Shown here one piece after another: positions 53,528 to 64,000 of a stretch of DNA of 64,000 bases. A program made the translations under genes and the position numbers. The number at the start of each line of letters is the position of its first letter. Position 1 is the first letter of the stretch. The notes beneath the pieces are model-generated. The model saw only the letters and a program-made list of their open reading frames with translations. It was not told the origin of the DNA and did no database searches. The stretch is from the NCBI RefSeq assembly GCF_025370935.1, contig NC_133474.1:15964255-16028254 (forward strand), written 5' to 3'. Source of the stretch: Choristoneura fumiferana (Eukaryota; Arthropoda; Insecta; Lepidoptera; Tortricidae).

Positions 53528-54296
53528 TGAGGTGGGTAATCCGGATCTGAAGATTCAAAGAGTCAGATCCTCAAGCGGATCCGAATCCCTTAATGACTCC
53601 TTTCAAATCTTATGACTCCGGAGTTACTAACTCCGACTGGATCGAGCGGCTCGCCTCGCTCGTGATCGCCGTCACGCTCACTCACACTGACTCGCTCCGT
53701 CCGCCTGCTTTCGCTCTCGCTCGATCGGATCGGCAGGGCTACTACGAACTCGAAGTTCGTACGTTCCGTCCCTCTCGCTCTCGTATTAAATAGTATAAGT
53801 GTCAGAGGGACCGCACGACACGAACTTCGATTTTGAGTTTCGTAGTAGCCCTGCGGATCGGATCTTGAACTTGGATCTTATTATCTATGTTTGGTTGGTC
53901 GGTTCGGTTCGGTTCGGTTCGTAGCAGCAGTAGCCCTGCGGATCGGATCTTGGACTTGGATCTTATTATCTATATTTGGTTGGTCGGTTCGGTTCGGTAC
54001 TCGGACTTGGACTAACGAACCTCAGAACAATAACAAAAGCAGTAAACTAAACGAACGAATCTTTCTCTCTCTCACGAATCTGTACTTCAGTTCAGTCAGC
54101 GGGTGGGGCACCGCAGTACCGATACCGACACCGACCGACCGAACCGAGCCGGGGCGGATCGGCCATAGATAAATTAATAATCGCTCGAAAGAACCGGAGT
54201 CAATAAAGGAGTCGGATTCAATAGCGGATTCGGTACCGATACCGGAGCTGGATCTAGTGAGTCAGATCACTTGCGGAGTTGAGATTACCCATGTCT
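53528..54296. mobile_element. Composite foldback with nested MITE and an 85-bp duplication
   Basis: The ends 'gtgggtaatccggatc' and 'gagattacccatgtc' are short inverted repeats. Inside are a 'cagggctactac' MITE (53734-53853) and a direct duplication of 'ctgcggatcggatcttg' with 'ggttggtcggttcggttcgg' (from about 53849 and 53934). Confidence 0.6.
53734..53853. mobile_element. Intact MITE of the 'cagggctactac' family
   Basis: It starts 'cagggctactacgaactcga' and ends 'tcgtagtagccctg'. It is the most symmetric copy in the window and is inserted in the composite element at 53528. Confidence 0.8.
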
Positions 54297-54422
54297 ACTC
54301 ACTATTCTTGTAACTTGTAATCTGTGCCCTCGCTCGCATACTCTTTGTCGCTCGCTCATGTGCCCTCGCCCGGCGGTTTTTATTTATGTATAAACAATAC
54401 GTCTAACTAAAAATTATACTTA

Positions 54423-57400
54423 ATGATGGCGTTTAAAATATCTCTGTTACTGCTGTGGGCCTTAACTCAGATCACAACCCAAAATACAATACATATCCAT
54501 GGCCCTGGGTTGAATCCTCAAGATATTATTATGCCGGCAAGATACTTTTTCGTTAACTTCACTTTTATCACAGAAAAATCGTAAGTATTTTTTGTCTCAT
54601 GTGTTTTGGCTTAAAATAAGAACCAAAAATTATTACAATATATTAGCTGTAGCAAACTAGCAACATCATAATAATTACCAACTTAATCTTTACTTCATGT
54701 AAACTTAATAAAAACTGAAATGTACTTTCAGATACACCCCTGATTTAATCAATGATCTAGCTGTTGAAATCAATGGTAGCTCCAGGAAAAACAGAGATTG
54801 TCGTGTTTGGGTCAACAAATTGGATAGAAAAGACGGAAGTTTTATTGTAAGATACAAAGTTTATGAAACTTGTTATGATGTATCAATAAATGTATACTAC
54901 AAAAGCAAGCAAGTGCAGGGTTCGCCTTATAAATATGCAGGTTGTTATAATTTCTGCAATAACATTTTATAATAGTTAACAATCAATACACTTTATTAAC
55001 AGTAACACAAAAAGTAAGCTATATTAAAATAATGAGACTTTCTTTGTAACTCGTGACCAGAGGCCGTATTTCCTAATGTTTCTGACACTCGCGATCGCAA
55101 TCAAATGACAGTTTCTGTATACGAAATCTGTCATTTGATTGCGATGGCAGGCGTCAGAAACGTTAGGCAATACGGCCTCTGGACTAGGGGTCAAAAAGTC
55201 AAAAGTCAAAATATCTTTATTCAATTTAGGCTAAAACAACCACTTATGAATGTCAAAAAAAAAAATCTACCACCGGTTGAAGTAAAACCTCTGTTGAGAA
55301 GAATCTGGCAAGAAACTCAACCTAAGTAGGATGTACACTGGCTGGGCTAGGCCAATGGCAGATTAACCCCCCCCTACATTACAGTGCAGTAAACTATTAC
55401 CAAAGAGGAAGGAGAGACAAAGGAAAGACTATTTGGAAATGCACTCAGCTGGTGTGGTGACCGTTTCAAAGAAGGCATTCACATAATATAATCTTTGGTA
55501 TGCCAAAGTTACTGGTCTCCACTAAATTTAAGACCATCTTTTTTATTTCTAACCTGTAAAATTTGTATTATCAAAACAAACTGGACTAAATTTGGTTTTC
55601 AAAGATTTAATTTTTTTTGATGTGAACTTAAATGTGGTGACGATTTTGTATGAAAAATGATAGTTTATACATTTTGTATTCTTTTTTTATTAGACTTGAT
55701 GGCAAACGAGCAAGTGGGTCTTCTGATGGGTATTGCAGATTGGTGGTTAAGAGCAGCTGTCCAAAATTGAATTACTCAAAACCAAGCGGTTTAAATTTCA
55801 AGATTTTATCCTTTTATCCCTATCCAGTGGGAATATCGGGACAAAAAGTAGCCTATGTGTTATTCCAGATTTCCAGCTACCTACATACCAAATTTCATGA
55901 TTCTAAGCCCAGCGGTTATTATTTCGAGATTTATCCTTATCCCATAGCTGTGTAGGAATACAGGATAAAAAGTAGCCTTTGTGTTATTCCAGACATCTAG
56001 CTATCTACATACCAAATTTCATCCAAATGCATCCAGCCCACACACACAAAAACAAACTTTCGCATTTATAATTTATATAGGATTTTAGTTTTAATTTTTA
56101 ACATGTTAACAATGTTGCAGGTCCAATCCATCCAGATCAGTGCAACTGTCCTGAAAAGGACATCAGCTTGTGGCTGCAGCAGTATGGGTGTCCCATATTA
56201 TACGAAAAAATAAATCTTGATCTGGAACCATTCAGCAATGTCAACATGACATATGCAGTTGGGCAAATAATTGAAAAGTATCACAAGCCAGATACCACAA
56301 GCTTTTGTCATTATGTAATTAAAAAAAACAAGATATACCGAGATTGTTATGGTAAGCATGTGGGGTTCAACATGTTTTCAGACAATATACTTCTATCATT
56401 ATCAAGAAGAGTGATACTGCCAGATATGGAATTAGTTATCAACCTCGGAGATTGGCCTTTAATTCGTAAAAACACAGAGCTACTGTCAGTGTTTTCATGG
56501 TGTGGTAGTGATGATACCATGGACATTGTTATGCCTACTTATGATTTAACCGAATCAACATTGGAGAACATGGGAAGGTAAACTTAATGTTATTGTATTA
56601 CCATCCGGGTATAATTTTCTAATTTGCATCATCCCTCTGCTATCACCCCTCGCAGGTAAAATTTTCAAAAACGCTTGAACAAATATCTATTTATTTCTTA
56701 TAAGTACCCAAATGCGACGTTTCATAAAGAACCATCGATTTATTTTCGACAATGACGATCTTCCATATAAAGTTTCATCCCCTATTTCACCCCCTCACAG
56801 GATTTTTTTTTTAAAAACGCGTGAACAAATATCTATTTATATCTTATCACGTGCCCAAATGCAAAGTTTCATAAAGAACCATCGATTTATCTTCGACAAT
56901 GACGATCTTCCATATAAACTTTCATCCCCTATTTCACCCCCTCACAGGAAGAATTTTAAAAACCGGCCAAGAGCGTGTCGGACACGCCCAAAATAGGGTT
57001 CCGTAGCCATTACGAAAAAATCAAGTGATATTTCTCTAAGAATTTCGTATTTTATACGGAATCTTCCATAGCTTAGGTATATTTTATACCTTAGGTTGCT
57101 ATTTACTCTTAAACTACTAATAATTATTCTCAAGAAAACTTAACCGTTATAGTTTTCTTTGAAAGTTTGATATACTTACTACCATCCTGAATTTTTTCAA
57201 ATTTTTCCACCCATCGGTTTAGATTTTAGGGGGGGGGGGACGCTCGATTTTAATGAAAATTTGCACTTAAAGTTGAATATTTCGCAAACAATTGAATCGA
57301 AAAATCGTCTTAGCAAACCCCTAATGGTTTTAAAAGACCTATCCAACGATTCCCCACACTATAGGGTTGGATGAGAAAAAAAAACCACCCCCGCTTTACG

Positions 57401-59909
57401 TCTATGGAAGGTACCTACCCAAAAAAAAAAAAAAATTATTGTACCATTTTGTCGGCATAGTTTACGTATATATCCGTGCAAAATGACAGCTTTCTAGCAT
57501 TGATAGTCCCTGAGCAAAGCCGCGGACGGACGGACAGACAGACAGACAGACATGGCGAAACTATAAGGGTTCCGTTTTTGCCATTTTGGCTCCGGAACCC
57601 TAAAAACGTGCGAAAAAATATCTATTTATATATTTTCACGTGCCAAAATGGCAAGTTTAATAAAGATTCATCGATTTATCTTCGATAATGACGACCTTCC
57701 ATATAAACTTTCATTCCCTATTTCAACCCCTTAAAGCCTCTTTTCGCAATAAAAGATAGCCTATGTTCCCAAGGTCTATTTTGTCGCTGGAAAGCGTAAC
57801 AGACAGACAGACAGAATTACTTTCGCATTTATAATCTTATAAGTATGGATTAATTTTGTATTAATTACATATATGGTGGTATTGCAGAGTGACTTTGGAT
57901 GTACTGTCAGTGCAAGGCAGTGTGGAGCTCGCTTGGGCGGCGCGTGAGGCGCGCGCGTTCTGGCGCGGGCGCGACTCGCGCGCAGAGCGGCTCGCGCTCG
58001 TAGACGTGGCGCGCGCGCACCCAGACCTCTTCAATGTCTCGCTCACCAATTTCTTCTTTTTTCTTGATAAACAAGAACAGTACGGGCCTAAAACGCCACA
58101 CATATCCTTCTTTAAGTTTTTTGATGTGAGTAATACAATAATTTGATGTCACAATTTTAAAAGTCATTGAGGTAAACACGGTAAACATCAGAATGCTGGT
58201 CGCTGTCCAGTGTCCCAGTAGTTGCCATCTTTAATTTTATGTCATTCATTAGCAATAGAGTTGAGAGTAGGGTGTCCTCTACTGGGCATAAGCATGTCGA
58301 GCACTGGGACGTTTACCTTAGTCATTATTAAACTTGGATTGGTTTTGTTTTCAGATTCTCTCTCCCGATCATCCACAATGTTTTTCAGCTTTTCTTTTTA
58401 GTACCATCAGCCAAAAGTTGATAATCGTTTGCATGTCATAAAACAATAATGCCAATAGACGTGTCTGTCAACTGGAAAGTTCGACTTTAGGGACATATTC
58501 ATTTGATAGGAACTTGTTTAAAAATTGATAGACCATTTATTTGGCTGATGGTACCTCGTAGTCTCATTTCTGATAACGTTAGTAATATTAATTATTACAG
58601 TCTCCATTTGTTTAGGTTTTTGGCGTGTATTAACCCTTTAATAAGGTAGAGGCGATTTAGCAACCACTTGTGTTGAGTTGGAAACTGAACCTTATTAATT
58701 TCATGATACGTCACAATTTCCATTGTAGTTATTGAAAATACGACTAAAGAAAGAAAGAAAATACATTTATTTAACGCCTTAAAAACAGACATAGAACAAA
58801 TAAAAGACATACATGACGCTAAACAGGTCCTCACTCCGCGTAATACCACGGCAAGCCATAGCGCTGATTTTCAATGAGGACCTTAAAACTAGCTTTGAAA
58901 ATATTCATTGTCAGGTATGTATTCGATATCTGCTTTTGATTCTGTCGTAGTAAGTATGTTCCAATAAAATAAATGGGGCCTTAACAAAATAAATATTTCA
59001 TTATTGATATTTTATTCCAGTACAAGTACCAAATAAATGTGGATGGCACGGTTGCCTCGTACCGGCTTCCGTATCTGCTGGCGGGCGGCAGTTTGGTGAT
59101 GAAGCAGGAGTCTCCCTACTACGAGCATTACTACGGGCTCCTCCGCGCGTGGGAGCACTACGTGCCCATGAAGCGCGATCTGTCCGACCTGGCGGCGCGC
59201 GTGCGCTGGGCTCGCAGCCACGACGACGACGCGCACAGGATAGCTAACAATGCCAAAAACTTTGTCAACGAAAATCTCCTTCCGCAGCATGTCATTTGCT
59301 ACCATGCTGTGTTACTATTGGTGAGAAGCTATGCAATGAGAAGCTTTATTATATGTATATGGATGTGTGATGTCCTACTTTATAGTTTCGACTACTTCTC
59401 TGTCTATCCATATGTACAGTCGCCATCAGATATTTGATAGCGGCCAAGGGGATCAAAAATATTGAAACATGAACCTTACTAATACCTTAATAATATAGAA
59501 TGCTTGTACCGATATTTTTCACCATCTTGGCCGCTCCGAAATATCTGATGGCGACTGTACCTAAAATAAATTTTACGCGTTAGATATTTGTCATGCCGTC
59601 TTGTTTATTGGAACCAAATAAAAGGACTGAACCGCGATCTTCCTGCGAAGATAATATCTTTTGCGAAAGGCTTAGTGATTACTGTATTTAAATTACATAC
59701 AGACTGTAGCAGCCTTTGTTATGCGAGATCAATACCAAGTGTTCCTCGACCTTGTTGGCCAGTATTAACATTGTAATTATTCTTTACAGGAATGGAGTAA
59801 AAGACTACAAAGCGAGGTTAAAGTACGTGACGGTATGACACCAGTGCCTCAACAAAAATTCGACTGTGATTGTAAATCGAAAAAACAAAAAAAACGCGAA
59901 GACTTGTGA
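54423..59909 (+). CDS. POGLUT2: Protein O-glucosyltransferase 2/3-like (KDEL motif-containing, KDELC)
   Basis: POGLUT2/3 add O-glucose to EGF repeats (Notch, fibrillin) in the ER. Exons: 54423-54580, 54732-54940, 56121-56577, 57888-58125, 59021-59320, 59790-59909. The sum is 1482 nt, 493 residues (human about 502-507). The first ~20 residues (MMAFKISLLLLWALTQITTQ) are a signal peptide. Residues ~25-125 form the filamin-type domain (RYFFVNFTFI, DCRVWVNKLDRKDGSFIVRY). The CAP10/GT90 domain follows: MELVINLGDWPLIRK, DIVMPTYDLTESTLENM, ISFFKFFDYKYQINVDG, SYRLPYLLAGGSLVMKQESP, YGLLRAWEHYVPMKRDLSDL. The C-terminus KKQKKREDL ends in REDL, a KDEL-like retention signal. I cannot decide between paralogues 2 and 3. 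Introns hold several MITEs. Exon 4 and 5 are GC-rich. Confidence 0.93.
55058..55182. repeat. 125-bp palindromic MITE in POGLUT intron 2
   Basis: 'ccagaggccgtatttcctaa' pairs with 'ttaggcaatacggcctctgg', and inner 'gcgatcgcaatcaaatgaca' with 'tgtcatttgattgcgatgg'. The loop is about 17 nt. Confidence 0.8.
55690..56085 (-). repeat. Inverted copies of the 'attataaatgcgaaag' repeat
   Basis: 'tcgcatttataatttatata' closes the segment on the right, and 'ctacatacc aaatttcat' text occurs twice (55880 and 56005). This matches 18105-18735 on the other strand. Confidence 0.65.
56955..57606 (+). repeat. Composite repeat (49316 family plus copy 3 of the 45930 family)
   Basis: It starts 'accggccaagagcgtgtcgg' and ends 'ttttggctccggaaccctaa'. 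It lies in the intron before exon 4 of POGLUT and contains a 15-base A run. Confidence 0.75.
58401..58554. mobile_element. MITE with 'gtaccatcagcc' ends
   Basis: 'gtaccatcagccaaaa' and 'atttggctgatggtac' form the inverted ends. It is in POGLUT intron 4. Confidence 0.75.
59414..59560. mobile_element. MITE with perfect 'gtacagtcgccatcagatat' ends
   Basis: 'gtacagtcgccatcagatat' is repeated in exact inverted form at 59541-59560, and 'gcggccaag' pairs with 'cttggccgc' further in. It is in POGLUT intron 5, just after exon 5. Confidence 0.85.
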
Positions 59910-60243
59910 TATTGATAAGTGCGATATGTATGACATTATTATCATTATTAAGCAAATCATTCCATATATTCTTGTTAAAAAAATCTCGGTAGTATAGTAG
60001 GTGATTGATTTACGTGTACAGAAATAAAACGAAGGCTATGAAAATAAAATCTTTGTTAAATTTTGTTTTTAATTAAAATATAACAAAAAATTCACTGTTT
60101 AATAAATTATAATCTAAGTGTTATTTAATTTCCTAGTTTTATTCATATAGTAACAAAAGTATCTCACAGTCATTTATATATATAATATTATATTCCTAAG
60201 CTAAGACATGTACTAATTTAATACAAAAGAATGCTAAAATGTG

Positions 60244-60248
<5 letters not shown>

Positions 60249-60322
<74 letters not shown>

Positions 60323-60410
60323 TCACGCCTGTATTCCCAAATGGGGTAGGCAGAGCACACGAAACGTTACCCGCTTTGGATCCACTTTTAGCAATTCTAG
60401 GTTTCAAATG
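60249..60410. repeat. (CA)n microsatellite plus associated repeat
   Basis: About 35 CA units (60249-60318) are followed by 'catcacgcctgtattcccaa', as near 52738. This is between the 3' ends of POGLUT and CYLD. Confidence 0.95.
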
Positions 60411-60551
60411 TGTCTTTGTGTGCTAAAGTTTCTCTGAACATAATACACATGCACATGGAATCCGCTATTAAATTGATAATTAAGCTTTTTCAGACAGCGT
60501 TATGGTGATTTAGCACCGGCGAGGCGAGACGAGGCGAGACGGGCTGCTCAC

Positions 60552-60893
60552 CGCGTGTTAGCGGTACATGGCGACGTCGGGGCTGCGGTAGAAGCACATG
60601 TAGGCGTCGGCGAGCAGGCGCTTGGCGGGCGCGGGCAGCTGCCGGTCCAGCGGCGCGGCCGCGTGCAGCGCGCGCCCGCCCTCCTCGCTCAGCCACGCGC
60701 CCAGCTGCGGGCTGCTCGCCGCGTGTTAGCGGTACATGGCGACGTCGGGGCTGCGGTAGAAGCACATGTAGGCGTCGGCGAGCAGGCGCTTGGCGGGCGC
60801 GGGCAGCTGCCGGTCCAGCGGCGCGGCCGCGTGCAGCGCGCGCCCGCCCTCCTCGCTCAGCCACGCGCCCAGCTGCGGGCTGCTCGCCGCGTG
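60552..60893 (-). pseudogene. Two tandem extra copies of the CYLD terminal coding exon
   Basis: Units starting at 60552 and 60720 repeat the last ~168 bp of the CYLD coding exon almost identically, each with its own MYR-stop end (TAA at 60558-60560 and 60726-60728). They lie downstream of the true stop at 60894, so as read they would form part of the 3' UTR, unless alternative acceptors exist. None is obvious, because each copy begins inside exon sequence without a splice site. Confidence 0.85.
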
Positions 60894-63014
60894 TTAGCGG
60901 TACATGGCGACGTCGGGGCTGCGGTAGAAGCACATGTAGGCGTCGGCGAGCAGGCGCTTGGCGGGCGCGGGCAGCTGCCGGTCCAGCGGCGCGGCCGCGT
61001 GCAGCGCGCGCCCGCCGTCCTCGCTCAGCCACGCGCCCAGCTCCGGGATGCTCACTATCTCCGGGATGTTGTAGCCGTTGCGCTCCCCTGCCACAAACAA
61101 ACATCGAGGGTTGCCATTCGAATACTTAAAAAACAGTAAATTAAAAAAAAACAAAAACCCGACTGCCTTAAAATACTAAATAGAAGAAAACAAGTCTAGT
61201 GGGCTAGAACTTTGTTAAGTAGCTAACTTAAAGTTCAACAGTCGGGACCCCATTACGTAAGAATTTTTGAGCGTCACGATTTAAATGGGTCCCGACTGTT
61301 GACCTTTAAGTTAGCTACTTAACAAAGTTCTAGCCCACTAGACTTGTTTCCTTCTTTTTAGTATTTTTAGACGTCGGGTTTTTGATTTTTTAAATTTACT
61401 GTTTTATTCCACACTTTTTTAATAATACTGTGAAATTGGTAGATTTAAAGTATTATAACCCATATATATTTAGAAAGGTCTAGTTATTACCTTTCATTTG
61501 ATACGCTACCCGATAGATTTTAATAAAGAACATTTTTAGAAAACTTACAATTTGGCGCCAAAAATCCGCCATTTTTATTTTTCAAGAATTTCATGCACCC
61601 AGTGTCGCGTCATCAAGACGAATCCAATGACGTATCATTTATCAAAATCGGTTCAGCCGTTGAGTAGTTACGATAGGAATAGACATACATAAATACATAC
61701 ATACGCGTTCAACACAGAACCCTCCTTCGCAGTCGGGTAAAAACAAAGATTCCTTCGGATTCGCAAAGCCTACCTATAAAAAAGTTCACTTCACACTTAG
61801 ACACAGAAGCCCCAATTCAATTTAGTTTTCGTGGAAAAATTCGCCGCCCCCCATCCTGCCTTGACATTGGCAAGCAAATTGCAATGGTCAGCCTTGTCTT
61901 CCGTCGCCTTCTACGAGTGCTTTTCGAGGCAGCGCGGCGGCCCTGGAGTAGAGCGAGTTGAGCGGAAGCTCTAGGCAAACTTGACGACAGTATTTGGGAG
62001 ACGCGCTGCTAGAGACGGGAGGTGATGAGTAGTGTGTAGAAATCGTCGACGGCTGCCAATACGGTATTTGAACACTCCTGATATTGCCATATCTTAATAT
62101 TATTATGAAAATATAGATGTACAGATAGTGTTTAGCGAAGAGAAAATTAAATCGGTGAAAAATTGGATTTATAGTGATTTTTTGAAAAATCTATATACCT
62201 GTCTCTTTCTCAAACGCTTTTCTCTATGCAGCAAGTATGGCGGTACTGGCGTGTGACGTCACATGGCAGTATATCTTTCTTCGTCTAATCTTGAATTTCA
62301 AACCTTTATAACTTTGTTATTTGTAAAGGTAGCTTAAAAATTGTTTTTCTATTCGATAACAGGCATTGTGTAGTATTAATTTATAAAACATATACAAAAT
62401 AGTCAAATACCGTATTAGATAAAGTCGCTTAATCCCTGTCAAGTTGGCGTTGGGCTAGACCTAGATGTCGTACCTTTCCGATCCGCCATGGAGTCGAAGA
62501 AGCACCAGGGCGCGTCGTGCTGCGCGCCGGCCTTGACGAAGGCCACGTAGTGGCTGGGCTCGATGCAGAGCACCGCGAACAGCTCCATGTACACGCGCGG
62601 CGCCGCCGCCTCCAGCGCCGGCGCGAACTCCTCCGGCACCGACAGCGGCGTGGCCTGCCACCGGCATCAAATAAAGGTAAAAAAAAAGCGTTCATAATAT
62701 GTTAGCTGTTGATGTTGGAGAAGCATGATTGAGAAAAAAATAAATATCAAAATCCTTCAGATATGTGGATACTAACATAAAAGACGGCATCCTGCTGGAA
62801 TGTTCTAGCGTGGGAACTACAGGGCACTACAGCTCAGGTCACCGGGGTCGCCAGCCCGCCGCACACCGTGCACTGACCTTGTGGTGCGGGCGCGAGGCAT
62901 GCGCCAGCCTCAGACAGGCGTCGCAGAGGGCGCCGGCCTCCAGCGCCGCGCCGCGCGCGCACGCGCCGCACTCCCAACGCGCCAGCCCGCCGCATACTGT
63001 GCACTGCCGCGGCA
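60894..63014 (-). CDS. CYLD: Ubiquitin carboxyl-terminal hydrolase CYLD, C-terminal exons
   Basis: CYLD removes Lys63- and Met1-linked ubiquitin chains and restrains NF-kB/JNK and microtubule-linked signalling. Three exons are in the window: 62878-63014, 62474-62654 and 60894-61087; the 5' part is beyond the right edge. The first encodes the zinc-binding insert of the USP domain with paired cysteines (QCTVCGGLARWECGACARG, LCDACLRLAHASRPHHK). The second has the catalytic His box, IEPSHYVAFVKAGAQHDAP, then WCFFDSMADRKG. The third ends RNGYNIPEIVSIPELGAWL, then RLLADAYMCFYRSPDVAMYR and stop, very like the vertebrate C-terminus. Coding is GC-rich. Phases agree (0, then 1). MITEs occupy both introns. 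Confidence 0.92.
61153..61383. mobile_element. 230-bp palindrome in the last CYLD intron
   Basis: The ends 'aaaaacccgactgcc' and 'gacgtcgggttttt' are complementary with mismatches. Inner arms of about 60 bp ('acaagtctagtgggctagaa' onward) are nearly perfect, and the loop is about 40 nt. The whole intron copy can fold into a long hairpin. Confidence 0.85.
62058..62416. mobile_element. MITE with 'aatacggtatttga' ends, copy 1
   Basis: It starts 'aatacggtatttgaacactc' and ends 'gtcaaataccgtatt'. It carries 'cctgtctctttctcaaacgc' and 'gcaagtatggcggtactggc'. It is in the CYLD intron between exons 62474-62654 and 60894-61087. Confidence 0.8.
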
Positions 63015-63294
63015 CTGACGAATTAACACAAACTACTTATAACACACTCGCACGCGATTTAAGGCGTGAAAAGAGGCGCGGACGGCGGTGTGAATAGCGG
63101 TAAAACTGCCATAGCCTCCGGAACCCCGCACGTCTGATCCTTGCGTAGGTACAACAAACGGGATGAGGCGGAACACGAAGAATAGTTTTCTCAAAAATGT
63201 CCGTAAAAGTTGACATTATTCTTTACATATTAGAAAGTGAAGTCCATAGTTTATGGTCAGCAAAAAAATTTAAAAGTTAAAATAAACCGGCCAA

Positions 63295-63700
63295 GTGCGA
63301 GCCGTTCCGTACCATCAGGTATACAACAATAGAAATTAGCAAAAAATGGCAAAAAAAACACGTTGGTTGTGTGGGAGCCCCCCTTAAATATTTATTTTAT
63401 TTTAATTATTTATATTTAAAGTGAATATTAAACTTAATATTCCGTCAATATTTCAAGCCGTTATTAATATCGAGCAAAAAATCACGTTTGTTGTATGGGA
63501 GCCCCCATAAATATTTATTTTATTTTGTTTTTATTAGTATTTGTTGTCATAGCGGCAACAGAAATACATCATCTGTGAAAATTTAAACTGTCTAGCATCA
63601 CTGTTCATGATATACAGCCTGGTGACAGCCAAAAAGACGTACAGTGAAGTCTTAGTAATAGGGTCCCGTTTTTACCGATTAATTAAATACGATTCTCATT
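63295..63700 (+). repeat. Dispersed repeat ('ccggccaagtgcgagc')
   Basis: It contains 'ccggccaagtgcgagccgtt', two copies of 'atgggagccccc'-like text, 'ttgttgtcatagcggcaaca' and 'gggtcccgtttttaccg', and is related to 19497 and 20815-21155. It is in a CYLD intron. Confidence 0.65.
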
Positions 63701-63759
63701 AGTAGATTATTGTCGTGGCTGGAAAGTAGGCAATTGCTGGCTGAGTACCTACAGCCAAC

Positions 63760-64000
63760 AATACGGTATTTGACTATTTTGTATATGTTTTATAAATTAA
63801 AACTACACAATGCCTGTTATCAAATAGAAAAACAATTTTTAAGCTACCTTTAAGAATAACAAAGTTATAAAGGTTTGAAATTCAAGATTAGACAGAGAAA
63901 GACATACTGGCATGTGACGTTACACGCCAGTATCGCCATACTTGCTGCATAGAGAAAAGCGTTTGAGATAGAGACAGGTATATAGATTTTTCAAAAAATC
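63760..64000. mobile_element. MITE with 'aatacggtatttga' ends, inverted copy 2
   Basis: It is the reverse complement of 62180-62416 and runs off the right edge. It begins 'aatacggtatttgactattt' and ends in the window at 'atagatttttcaaaaaatc'. Confidence 0.8.

Noticed and set aside
60490..61139. Apparent 200-residue repetitive proteins on both strands
   Set aside because: They are wrong-frame readings of the triplicated CYLD exon; the true frame ends at 60894.

Overview
The window looks like nuclear DNA from a moth or butterfly (Lepidoptera). It is AT-rich and intron-bearing, with metazoan housekeeping genes. It is packed with dispersed elements familiar from lepidopteran genomes: non-LTR tails ending in ATG repeats beside a 'cagcagtgggacgta' motif, 'attataaatgcgaaag' repeats, a maT-type mariner and many short foldback MITEs. 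No CRISPR, operon, rRNA or convincing tRNA is visible. One 100-N assembly gap lies at 18936-19035.

Gene layout, left to right. An unrecognised gene starts at 1036 (-) and leaves the window on the left. DNAJB11/ERdj3 (4925-12655, -) contains a complete but broken maT mariner in one intron. It is divergent from Prosbeta2/PSMB7 (13198-16435, +). The last exon of POMT1/rotated abdomen (17585-18069, -) follows, with its 5' exons absent beside the gap. PCIF1/CAPAM (22563-30868, -) is divergent from JMJD4 (31755-33252, +). JMJD4 is convergent with AMACR (33270-34812, -), with 17 bp between stop codons. Then come SS18 (38724-40224, +), mitochondrial ribosomal protein L3 (42561-45614, -), an endoplasmic reticulum glucosyltransferase of the POGLUT2/3 (KDELC) family (54423-59909, +), and the 3' end of the deubiquitinase CYLD (60894-63014, -), which continues past the right edge.

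The genes do not form one pathway. They act in ER folding and glycosylation (DNAJB11, POMT1, POGLUT), protein turnover and ubiquitin signalling (Prosbeta2, CYLD), RNA cap modification and translation (PCIF1, JMJD4, mRpL3), chromatin (SS18) and peroxisomal or mitochondrial lipid metabolism (AMACR). Exon models were built by joining GT/AG sites that keep the family reading frame. For eight genes they give complete proteins close to the family length.

The most notable points are: PCIF1 with its catalytic NPPF motif changed to HPPY; a 168-bp tandem triplication of the CYLD terminal coding exon; several single-base deletions in Prosbeta2 exon 3 and POMT1, clustered next to the gap; a retroelement gene fragment bounded by perfect 31-bp inverted repeats; several perfect or near-perfect long hairpins; and oppositely oriented copies of one MITE flanking CYLD exons.
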